DNA of 64,000 nt, taken from NCBI GenBank assembly GCA_965225935.1, contig CBDDCC010000023.1, positions 1-64,000 on the forward strand, read 5' to 3'. The notes under the pieces were generated by a model. It did no database searches. It saw only the letters and a list, made by a program, of their open reading frames with translations, and was not told where the DNA came from. Source of the DNA: CALJXB01 sp965225935. Its GTDB lineage: Bacteria > Pseudomonadota > Alphaproteobacteria > Kiloniellales > JAKSDN01. Positions 26,556 to 33,316 of the stretch are shown one piece after another. Numbering within the stretch: position 1 is the first letter of the stretch; each line of letters begins with the position of its first letter. The translations under genes and the position numbers were made by a program.

Positions 26556-26571
26556 TTGTAACCGGTTACAA
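26556..26571. promoter_or_regulatory. Perfect palindromic operator, LacI-family type
   Basis: TTGTAACCGGTTACAA is a perfect 16-base palindrome with the central CG typical of LacI/GalR-family operators. It lies 73-88 bases upstream of the binding-protein start, in an AT-rich gap opposite a LacI-type regulator gene. The most likely ligand is that regulator. Confidence 0.8.
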
Positions 26572-26661
26572 TACGAAACAAGATTCAGATGTAGCTTCCA
26601 TTAAAGCATCTTTAATTACCTGATTTTGCGATATAAATCATGAGCAAGTCTGATAATGCTC

Positions 26662-26676
26662 TGTAACCGATTGTCA
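26662..26676. promoter_or_regulatory. Second, degenerate operator before the LacI-type gene
   Basis: TGTAACCGATTGTC keeps one half-site of the palindrome at 26556-26571 exactly (TGTAACCG) and matches the 14-base core at 10 positions. It lies about 62-76 bases upstream of the regulator start, which fits autoregulation or looping between two operators. Confidence 0.55.
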
Positions 26677-26737
26677 TAAGGAGAGCCTTTGCCTAGACTT
26701 CCAAGACCCCCGGACGGGATGTAGGTGCCTCGGAGCC

Positions 26738-27805
26738 ATGAATAAGGAATTGGTCGGCAAGAGAGTCGGCAGCGCAGCGCAAGCAGTCGCGGGAGCGCGG
26801 GTGGGTATTCGCGACGTGGCCAAGGAGGCCGGCGTCTCGATCGCCTCGGTCTCCAGGGTCCTCAGCAAGCCGGACAGCGTGAGCGAGGCCATGCGCGCCC
26901 GCGTGACGCAGGCCATCGAACGGCTCAACTACGTGCCCAACTCGGCGGCACGCTCCCTATCCCTGCAGCGCACCCACGCCATCGGCGCCATCGTGCCGAC
27001 GCTCGACTACTCCATCTTCGCGCGCTTCATCGAGGCGCTGCAGGCGCGGGCGCTCGAGGCCGGCTACGCCGTCGTGCTGTCGACCTCCGGCTTCGACCAG
27101 GACCGGGAGCTGGCGCAGGCACGCACCCTGATCGGTCACGGCATCGAGGCCCTCATACTCTCCGGCGAGCACCACCGGGCCGAGCTCTACCGTCTGCTCG
27201 AGGCCCGCGACATCCCCTACGCCCACACCAGCGTCTACCGGCCGGACGGCCCGCACCCCTGCGTCGGCTACGACAACAAGGCCGCCGCCATGCAGGCCGC
27301 AGCCCACCTGCTCAGCCTGGGCCACCGGACCTTCGGCGCGCTGATCGGCCCGCGCGCCTTGAACGACCGCATGGGCCTGCGCGTGGAGGGCATCCGCGCG
27401 GCACTGGCCGAGCAAGGTCTTAGCCTGCCGGAAGACCGCATCGTGGAGCGTCCCTTCTCGATCTCCCAGGCCCGCCAGGGCTTCCGCGCCCTGATGACGC
27501 GCGCGCCCGAGGCGACGGCTCTGCTCTGCGGCAACGACGTGCTGGCCTTCGGCGCTCTGCTCGAGGCCCAGGCCATGGGCCTGGCCGTGCCCGCAGATCT
27601 CTCGCTGGTCGGCTTCGACAATCTCGAGTGGTCGGTGGAGATCAGCCCGCGGCTCACCACGGTCCACGTCCCGACCTACGACATGGGGATCGCCACGGCC
27701 GACTACCTGATCGGCCGGGTGACCGGCCAGCCCGTGCCGCACCACACCAAGATCGAGGTCGATCTCATCCTGCGCGATTCCACCGGGCCGGCGCCCGCCC
27801 GCTAG
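26738..27805 (+). CDS. LacI-family transcriptional regulator
   Basis: A 355-residue repressor-type regulator. The N-terminal helix-turn-helix is clear: GIRDVAKEAGVSIASVSRVL, with hinge ERLNYVPNSAARSL. The periplasmic-binding-like effector domain begins at HAIGAIVPTLDYSIFARF and ends in SLVGFDNLEWSVEISPRLTT and VDLILRDST. It is divergent from the substrate-binding protein and surrounded by two operator-like sites, so it probably controls that gene and itself. It has about 22 extra residues before the DNA-binding domain compared with LacI. The effector is unknown, probably a sugar, polyol or related small molecule. Its stop is only five bases from that of the convergent SHMT-like gene. Confidence 0.93.
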   Translation: MNKELVGKRVGSAAQAVAGARVGIRDVAKEAGVSIASVSRVLSKPDSVSEAMRARVTQAIERLNYVPNSAARSLSLQRTHAIGAIVPTLDYSIFARFIEALQARALEAGYAVVLSTSGFDQDRELAQARTLIGHGIEALILSGEHHRAELYRLLEARDIPYAHTSVYRPDGPHPCVGYDNKAAAMQAAAHLLSLGHRTFGALIGPRALNDRMGLRVEGIRAALAEQGLSLPEDRIVERPFSISQARQGFRALMTRAPEATALLCGNDVLAFGALLEAQAMGLAVPADLSLVGFDNLEWSVEISPRLTTVHVPTYDMGIATADYLIGRVTGQPVPHHTKIEVDLILRDSTGPAPAR

Positions 27806-27810
27806 TAGAG

Positions 27811-29118
27811 CTAGTAGATCGGGAAGCGGGCGCAGAGCTTGGCCACCCCTGCCGCGGTCTTGGCGTCGACCGCTTCGGCGTCGGGGGCGCCGGCGGCCTC
27901 GTCCTCGACCAGCTCGGCGATGAGGGCGCCGACGCTGCGGAACTCTTCGGGGCCGAAGCCCCGTGTCGTGCCGGGCGAGGTGCCGAGGCGGATACCGGTC
28001 CAGTCGCTCGGACGCGGCGGGTCGAGGGGGGTGGCGTTCTTGTTGCAGGTGAGCCCAACCCGCCCCAGGCGCGTCTCGGCCCGGGCGCCCGAGACGCCTT
28101 GCGCGCCCACGTCGAGCAGCACCAGGTGGGTGTCGCTGCCGCCACCCCAGACCTTGAGGCCGCTCCCGGCGAGTGCGTCGGCGAGGGCCCGGGCGTTCTC
28201 CATCACCCGGGCGCCATAGGCCTTGAACTCGGGCGCCAGGGCCTCCTGGAAGCAGACCGCCTTGGCGGCGATCACCTGCAGATGGGCACTGCCCTGCATG
28301 CCCGGAAAGACGGCGCTGTCCAGCTTCTTGCCCAGCGCCAGGTCGTTCGCGAGGATGACGCCGCCCCGCGGGCCGCGGAGCGTCTTGGTGGTGGTGCAGG
28401 TGACGATATCGGCGTGGGGCAGCGGGCTCGGGTGGGCGCCGGCCGCCACCAGCCCGGCGAAATGGGCCATGTCCACCAGGAAGACCGCCCCCACTTCGTC
28501 GGCGACGGCGCGGAAACGGGCAAAGTCGATCGCCCGCGGATAGGCGGAACCGCCGGTGATGATCAGCCTGGGGCGCCGCTCGCGAGCCAGGGCTTCCATG
28601 GCCTGGTAGTCGATCAGGCCGTCCTCGGCGCCGACGCCATAGTGGTCGATCTCGAACCACTTGCCGCTCATGTTGGGCCCGGCGCCGTGGCTCAAGTGCC
28701 CGCCTGCGGCGAGCGACAGGCTCAGCACCCGATCTCCGGGCTTCAAGAGGGCGAGGAAGACTGCCTGGTTGGCCTGGGTGCCGGAGTGGGGCTGCACGTT
28801 GGCGTAGGCGCAGCCGAAGAGCGCCTTGGCCCGCTCGATGGCGAGCGTCTCGATGGGGTCGACGCACTCGGCGCCGCCGTGATAGCGCTTGCCGGGATAG
28901 CCCTCGACGGTCTTGTTGGTGATCTCGGAGCCCAGCGCCTCGAGCACGGCGCGGCTGACCGTGTTCTCCGAGGCGATCAGCTCGATGTGGGCGCGCTGGC
29001 GGGCAAGCTCCTTCGCCAGCCAGCCGGCCACCTCGGGATCGGCCTCCGTCAGGGAGCGCCGGAACAGGCTGTCCTGCATCGACGCGTTGCCTTCGCCGGT
29101 CTCGATCTCTCGTGCCAT
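27811..29118 (-). CDS. Divergent serine hydroxymethyltransferase-like PLP enzyme
   Basis: A 435-residue fold-type I PLP enzyme clearly related to GlyA (ELIASENTVSRAVLEALGSE; YANVQPHSGTQANQAV; PLP Lys245 in CTTTKTLRGPRGG). Three active-site positions differ from ordinary SHMT. Two Tyr residues in the canonical NKYAEGYPGKRYYGG motif are Thr70 and His80, and the His just before the PLP lysine is Thr244. These correspond to E. coli Tyr55, Tyr65 and His228. The serine-glycine reaction may therefore be weak or replaced by related aldol chemistry, such as alpha-methylserine or beta-hydroxy-amino-acid cleavage. It is six bases downstream of a 2-oxoglutarate dioxygenase gene, which suggests hydroxylation followed by retro-aldol cleavage. 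If it is a true SHMT it would serve the nearby serine cycle. An ATG 39 bases inside (29079) is an alternative start. Confidence 0.88.
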   Translation of the reverse strand: MAREIETGEGNASMQDSLFRRSLTEADPEVAGWLAKELARQRAHIELIASENTVSRAVLEALGSEITNKTVEGYPGKRYHGGAECVDPIETLAIERAKALFGCAYANVQPHSGTQANQAVFLALLKPGDRVLSLSLAAGGHLSHGAGPNMSGKWFEIDHYGVGAEDGLIDYQAMEALARERRPRLIITGGSAYPRAIDFARFRAVADEVGAVFLVDMAHFAGLVAAGAHPSPLPHADIVTCTTTKTLRGPRGGVILANDLALGKKLDSAVFPGMQGSAHLQVIAAKAVCFQEALAPEFKAYGARVMENARALADALAGSGLKVWGGGSDTHLVLLDVGAQGVSGARAETRLGRVGLTCNKNATPLDPPRPSDWTGIRLGTSPGTTRGFGPEEFRSVGALIAELVEDEAAGAPDAEAVDAKTAAGVAKLCARFPIY

Positions 29119-29124
29119 GGCTCG

Positions 29125-29982
29125 TCAGTTGGGCCGCACGCTTGCGAGCCCGTCCCGGTCGCGCGCCGAGACGCAGATGCTGAGGAGCGTGCGCGGCTCC
29201 GCATAGGGCCAGGGCCGGCCCCTGTGCAGGGTAGCGCGCTCGTCCCAGAGGATGACATCGCCGGGCCGCCAGCGGTGGCTGTAGACCGCCTCGGCCGGCG
29301 TGACGGCTTCGATCAGGGCGTCGATCAGGGCCGCGCCCTCGGTCTCCTCCAGTCCCTCCACGGCGTAGGCGTGGGAGGCCACGTAGAGCGCCTCCTCGCC
29401 GTTCGCCGGGTTCGGCCAGACGGCCCGCCAGGCCTGGTCATGCCACTTGGTGAACAGGGCCTCCTTGGCGAGATCGGCGTCGATGCGGGCGCGAGAATGG
29501 GCGTAGCGGTGCCAGAGCACGGCGTCGCGGGCCTTTGCCTTCAGAGCCGGGTCGAGCCGGCGCCATCCCGCCCGGGTGGAGACGAATTCGGTCTCGCCGC
29601 CCTCCGAGGGCACGACCCGGGCCTGCAGCAGGTTGGCGAGGGCCGGCACCGGCAGGAAGGTGCTGTCGGTGTGCCAGAGCTGGTTGGCGCGCTGGTTGAG
29701 CGTTTGGCTATCGTCCTCGGCCGCCGGGACGCCGGCCTCGGTCACGTTGGAGACGGGGCAGATCTTGGGCTCGGGCCGATCTTCCCGGTCCTCCAGCGGC
29801 CCGAACAGGCGGGCGAAGGCGAGATGGGCCTCGTCGTCCAGCCGCTGGCCGCGGAACAGCAGCAGCGAATGGGCCTCGAAGGCGGCGCGGACCTCCGGGT
29901 AGCCGCGCTCGGCGGTGACGGCGGCGAGATCGACGCCGTGGACCTCCGCCCCGAAATCCTCATGCAGCGGCGTCAGTCGCAT
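29125..29982 (-). CDS. TauD/TfdA-family Fe(II)/2-oxoglutarate dioxygenase
   Basis: A 285-residue non-haem iron enzyme. The facial triad is visible as His104-x-Asp106 in LWHTDSTF and His253 in TLHRGRPW, with the 2-oxoglutarate-binding Arg264 in AEPRTLLSI. Family members hydroxylate a carbon next to a sulfonate, carboxylate or amine, often releasing the product by collapse (taurine, 2,4-D) or yielding stable hydroxy compounds (trimethyllysine). It is the first gene of a two-gene unit with the SHMT-like enzyme (six-base gap). No sulfonate transport genes are near, so taurine is not specifically supported. The substrate is unknown; an amino acid or betaine is my inference from the partner gene. 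Confidence 0.88.
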   Translation of the reverse strand: MRLTPLHEDFGAEVHGVDLAAVTAERGYPEVRAAFEAHSLLLFRGQRLDDEAHLAFARLFGPLEDREDRPEPKICPVSNVTEAGVPAAEDDSQTLNQRANQLWHTDSTFLPVPALANLLQARVVPSEGGETEFVSTRAGWRRLDPALKAKARDAVLWHRYAHSRARIDADLAKEALFTKWHDQAWRAVWPNPANGEEALYVASHAYAVEGLEETEGAALIDALIEAVTPAEAVYSHRWRPGDVILWDERATLHRGRPWPYAEPRTLLSICVSARDRDGLASVRPN

Positions 29983-30247
29983 GGCGGAAAGTCCCTTTCT
30001 CTCCCCCTATGAGCCGTCGCTTCCTCTTTGCACCCGGGCCGCCGGAATCTCAAGGGGCAGGCGCCGCCGGCCCGGGGAGGTCCAGAAGGGGACATCGAGA
30101 CGTGAGCGTTAGTGATGTGGCAAAGGCCTTCTTGTATGGTAGCGACAGCAGGGGCCCTGCGGGCGGGATCCGGTCGGTTGAGGCCGGCTTCTCCACGGCG
30201 GTTCCAATCAATCCTCCCTCGCAAGACAAGAAGAGAGGTCCCGCCGA

Positions 30248-31492
30248 ATGCAGCTTTCCCCGCCTTCCCGGGCCCCGGATCCGGCCGAACGCTACGGCTT
30301 CGTGGGCGCCCTTCCCTTCATCGCGGTCCATCTGGCCTGTTTCGCCGCCCTCTGGACCGGCGTCCACGCCGCCGACCTCGCGATCGCGGTCGGCCTCTAC
30401 GCCCTCAGGATGTTCGGCATCACCGCCGGATACCACCGCTATTTCGCCCACCGCAGCTACAAGACCAGCCGGGTCTTCGCCTTCCTGCTGGCCTTCCTGG
30501 CGCAGAGCTCCGCCCAGCGCGGGGTGCTCTGGTGGGCGGGCAACCACCGCCGGCACCACCGCTTCTCGGACACCGACCAGGACGTGCACTCGCCGGTCCG
30601 CCGGGGTTTCTGGCACGCCCACGTCGGCTGGTTCTTCACCGACGCCTACCACGAGAGCGATCTCGACGCCGTGCCCGACCTGGCCAAGTACCCGGAGCTG
30701 GTCTGGCTCGACCGCCACCCCTACCTGCCCGCCGTGCTGCTGGGCCTCCTGGTCTGGCTGGCCGCCGGCTGGTCGGGTCTGGTGGTCGGATTCCTCTGGT
30801 CCACCGTCGCCCTTTGGCACGCCACCTTCTCGATCAACTCGCTGGCCCACCTGTTCGGCCGGCGGCGCTACGTGACGGGCGACCAGTCGCGCAACAACCT
30901 CTGGCTGGCCCTGCTCACCTTCGGCGAGGGCTGGCACAACAACCACCACCACTATCAGAGCGCGGCCCGCCAGGGCTTCCGCTGGTACGAGGTCGACGTC
31001 AGCTACTACGGCCTGAAGACGCTCTCGGCCGCCGGCCTGGTGTGGGACCTGCGCTCTCCGCCGGCCCGGGTCGTGGCCGGCGAGCAGCGCCTGCAGCGGG
31101 CCGTGGTGGAACGGGCGGCGAGCCAGTTGGCGGCGAGCTTCCACGTCGAGCACATCGCCGCCGAGCTGCACGACCTGTTGGCGGAAAAACGCGCCCGCCT
31201 GACCGCCTCGATCGACGATCTGCACGACGATCTGGCCGGCATCCTCGACGACTGGCGCCACCGGCTGGACGAGAAGGTGGAGGCGGCGCGCCTGGAGCTC
31301 CACGAGCTGATCGGCAGCGTCCAGCTCGGCGCCATGCCCTCAATGACCGATCTGAGCGCCCGGGCCGATGCCATGTTCGCCCGCAGCCCCTCCATGAACG
31401 AGATCGTCGAGCGGGCCCGGCAGATGCTGATCGACGACCTGCTCGAGGCCCTGCTGCGGAGCAAGGCAATCGCGGCCGCCGGCCGCCCATGA
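30248..31492 (+). CDS. Membrane acyl-CoA (delta-9 type) desaturase with long C-terminal extension
   Basis: A membrane di-iron fatty acid desaturase. All three histidine boxes are present: HRYFAH (63-68), HRRHH (100-104) and HNNHH (230-234). Hydrophobic helices lie around residues 20-60, 75-95 and 160-190. Family members introduce a double bond into fatty acyl-CoA or lipid chains using O2 and an electron donor. Typical bacterial forms end near residue 300. Here residues 280-414 add a charged, helix-rich tail (for example HVEHIAAELHDLLAEKRARL) that looks like a coiled coil and matches no domain I know. The last 153 bases overlap, on the opposite strand, the 3' end of an L,D-transpeptidase gene. 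Confidence 0.93.
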   Translation: MQLSPPSRAPDPAERYGFVGALPFIAVHLACFAALWTGVHAADLAIAVGLYALRMFGITAGYHRYFAHRSYKTSRVFAFLLAFLAQSSAQRGVLWWAGNHRRHHRFSDTDQDVHSPVRRGFWHAHVGWFFTDAYHESDLDAVPDLAKYPELVWLDRHPYLPAVLLGLLVWLAAGWSGLVVGFLWSTVALWHATFSINSLAHLFGRRRYVTGDQSRNNLWLALLTFGEGWHNNHHHYQSAARQGFRWYEVDVSYYGLKTLSAAGLVWDLRSPPARVVAGEQRLQRAVVERAASQLAASFHVEHIAAELHDLLAEKRARLTASIDDLHDDLAGILDDWRHRLDEKVEAARLELHELIGSVQLGAMPSMTDLSARADAMFARSPSMNEIVERARQMLIDDLLEALLRSKAIAAAGRP

Positions 31493-32083
31493 GCCGTTGG
31501 CGCGCCGGAGCCGTTCCTGTCGATGGATCTCGAGGTCGGCCAAAGGACGGATGATGACCGGCGTACCGTCGTCGACCAGGTGCCAGATCTCCTCGATCTC
31601 GGCGTTGGTGACGGCGATGCAGCCGTGGGTCCAGTCCCTCAAGGGATGGCCGATCTGCTCGGCCTCGCGGCCGTTGGGCAGGCCGTGTATCATGATCATG
31701 TCGCCGGGATCGACGCCCAGCTCGTGGGCCCGGGCGATGTCGGCGGGCCCGGGGTAGGAGACGTGGAGGGAGAGGTGGAACTGGCTGTCCGGGTTGCGCC
31801 AATCGATCTCGTATCGGCCTTCCGGCGTCCGCAGGTCGCCGTCCTGGACCTTGGCGCCCCAGGGCCGCCGCCCGAGGGCGATGTCGTAGCGCCGCAGCAG
31901 CTGCCCCTCGCGCATCAGGGTGAGCTGGCGCGCGGACTTGACGATGACGATCTGGTCGGCTTTGAGGGCGGGATCGGCGTTCGCGATCTGCTCGCCCGTT
32001 TCGTGGGCCGCGGCCGGCCCGGCGCCCAGATGGAGGGCCAGAACCGCGCCCGCCATCAAGGCTATCTGCCTGAACAAGTTCAT
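31340..32083 (-). CDS. Exported L,D-transpeptidase (YkuD domain)
   Basis: A 247-residue protein with a Sec signal peptide (about 1-26, ending Ala-Ala-Ala-His) and a YkuD domain. The catalytic motifs are MIHGLPN (His133) and DWTHGCIAV (Cys155). Such enzymes make 3-3 crosslinks in peptidoglycan or attach proteins to it. The conserved domain ends near residue 190. The last 51 codons are read antisense through the 3' end of the desaturase gene and have no family resemblance, which suggests an ancestral stop codon was lost. It is divergent from a second L,D-transpeptidase across 72 bases. Confidence 0.87.
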   Translation of the reverse strand: MNLFRQIALMAGAVLALHLGAGPAAAHETGEQIANADPALKADQIVIVKSARQLTLMREGQLLRRYDIALGRRPWGAKVQDGDLRTPEGRYEIDWRNPDSQFHLSLHVSYPGPADIARAHELGVDPGDMIMIHGLPNGREAEQIGHPLRDWTHGCIAVTNAEIEEIWHLVDDGTPVIIRPLADLEIHRQERLRRANGSWAAGGRDCLAPQQGLEQVVDQHLPGPLDDLVHGGAAGEHGIGPGAQIGH

Positions 32084-32155
32084 TCCGAGCTGCCTGCTCT
32101 GCCGCCCAATCGAGGTTACTGGTCTTCAAGTATTCTAAAGTATAGTTTAAAAACA
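32084..32155. promoter_or_regulatory. Short AT-rich divergent promoter region between two L,D-transpeptidases
   Basis: Only 72 bases separate the two divergent starts. The rightward side holds TATTCTAAAGTATAGTTTAA, very AT-rich for this genome, ending nine bases before the ATG at 32156. Overlapping promoters for both genes must lie here, which implies joint control. No ribosome site is obvious for the rightward gene. Confidence 0.5.
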
Positions 32156-33088
32156 ATGAGAAGCCCTATTGGAAAATTCCGCCTGCTCCTTGTAGCCCTG
32201 CTGGCGCTGCTGGCCAGCGCCTGCGCGCCGGTCGAGGCCGAGGTCATCCCGCCCGACCCGGTGGAGCAGCTGGGCAAGCACAGCATCAGCAATGGCGAGA
32301 CGCTGATGGACGTGGCGCGGCGCTACGACCTGGGTTTCGTCGAGCTGCGGGCGGTGAACCTCGATATCGACGTCTGGCGCCCCGACGACGGCACGGCGGT
32401 GCGCCTGCCGCGGGTGCACCTGCTGCCGGACGCGGCCCGCGAGGGGATCGTGGTTAACCTGGCCGAGATGCGGCTCTACTATTTCTCGGAGGACGGCGCG
32501 GTGCCGAGGACCTATCCCATCGGCATCGGCCGCGAGGGACGCCTGACCCCCACGGGCCAGACCAAGATCGTGCGCAAGAAGGCCAGCCCCACCTGGTATC
32601 CGCCGGCGTCCATCCGCGCGGAGAAGCCGGACCTGCCGAGTGTCGTGCCGCCGGGTCCCGACAATCCGCTGGGCGAGCACGCGCTCTACTTCGACTGGCC
32701 CGAGTATCTGATCCACGGCACCAACAAGCCGGATGGCGTCGGCCGTCAGGTCAGCGCCGGCTGCCTCAGGATGTACCCGGAGGACGTGGCCGAGCTGTTC
32801 GAGATGGTGCCCGTCGGCACGCCGGTCACCGTGGTGGACCAGCCGGTGAAGGTCGCCGAGATCAACGGCGAGTACTATCTGGAGGTCCACCCCAGCCCGC
32901 GGCAGGCCGACGAGATCGAGTTCGAGGGCAGTCTGACCCCCGCAATGCCGGAGAACCTGGTCGCCATGGTGCTGAACGCCGTCGGCGAGGAGGACGAACG
33001 GATCGACTGGAACAGCGTCCGCCAGGCCGGAGTAAACCGCCATGGCGTTCCGGTGCGCATCTCCCTTCCGCCTCCGCTGACCGACTAG
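32156..33088 (+). CDS. L,D-transpeptidase with LysM-like domain, ErfK/YbiS type
   Basis: A 310-residue envelope protein with a hydrophobic export signal ending at a lipoprotein-like site (SAC, Cys23), then a LysM-like segment (HSISNGETLMDVARRYDLGF) that binds glycan strands, then a YkuD domain. Catalytic motifs are YLIHGTNKP and VSAGCLRMYPEDV; a small residue before Gly-Cys is usual in the ErfK/YbiS group. In E. coli this group attaches Braun lipoprotein to peptidoglycan, and other members form crosslinks. The start is the ATG at 32156; frame is open further upstream but lacks the signal peptide. It is followed by two large palindromes. Confidence 0.92.
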   Translation: MRSPIGKFRLLLVALLALLASACAPVEAEVIPPDPVEQLGKHSISNGETLMDVARRYDLGFVELRAVNLDIDVWRPDDGTAVRLPRVHLLPDAAREGIVVNLAEMRLYYFSEDGAVPRTYPIGIGREGRLTPTGQTKIVRKKASPTWYPPASIRAEKPDLPSVVPPGPDNPLGEHALYFDWPEYLIHGTNKPDGVGRQVSAGCLRMYPEDVAELFEMVPVGTPVTVVDQPVKVAEINGEYYLEVHPSPRQADEIEFEGSLTPAMPENLVAMVLNAVGEEDERIDWNSVRQAGVNRHGVPVRISLPPPLTD

Positions 33089-33090
33089 AT

Positions 33091-33144
33091 CAGAACCCAC
33101 TCAGATGGAACCGCAACACGGTTCCATCTGAGTGGGCGATTCTG
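33091..33144. repeat. 18-base perfect inverted repeat (large hairpin)
   Basis: CCCACTCAGATGGAACCG (33096-33113) pairs perfectly with 33119-33136 across a five-base loop. An outer CAGAA/TTCTG pair (33091-33095, 33140-33144) extends it past a three-base bulge. It begins two bases after the stop codon of the transpeptidase gene. No T-run follows. It may act as a Rho-assisted terminator or be a dispersed palindromic repeat. Confidence 0.75.
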
Positions 33145-33160
33145 GTCGAACTTGTAGATT

Positions 33161-33224
33161 TAGAGCGGATTCACGCGTTGAGCTGGCATCGCGAAGCGAT
33201 TCCAGCTCATCACGATCTGCTCTA
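33161..33224. repeat. 64-base imperfect cruciform, REP-like
   Basis: An inner stem TGAGCTGG-C-ATCGC (33179-33192), loop GAA, pairs with GCGAT-T-CCAGCTCA (33196-33209) with one mismatch. Outer arms TAGAGCGGAT (33161-33170) and ATCTGCTCTA (33215-33224) match in nine of ten positions. The whole ends on TAGAGC/GCTCTA. Palindromes of this build occur as dispersed intergenic repeats in some alphaproteobacteria; whether this one is repeated cannot be seen from one window. Confidence 0.6.
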
Positions 33225-33316
33225 GCCTCCCGGGAACGGGCGAAGCGTCTGGACAAGGTTTCCGGGCAATGCCATAGGGGAACCGGCGACAAGGGCGCAG
33301 GGGGGCGAGCCGTTCC

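Noticed and set aside
26957..28867. Minus-strand open frame spanning the LacI-type gene and part of the SHMT-like gene
   Set aside because: It overlaps two motif-supported genes and its own translation has no recognisable feature.
27628..30012. Plus-strand open frame of about 794 codons antisense to the SHMT-like and dioxygenase genes
   Set aside because: It crosses two well-supported genes and their boundary and reads as Gly/Ala/Val/Arg-rich shadow sequence without motifs.
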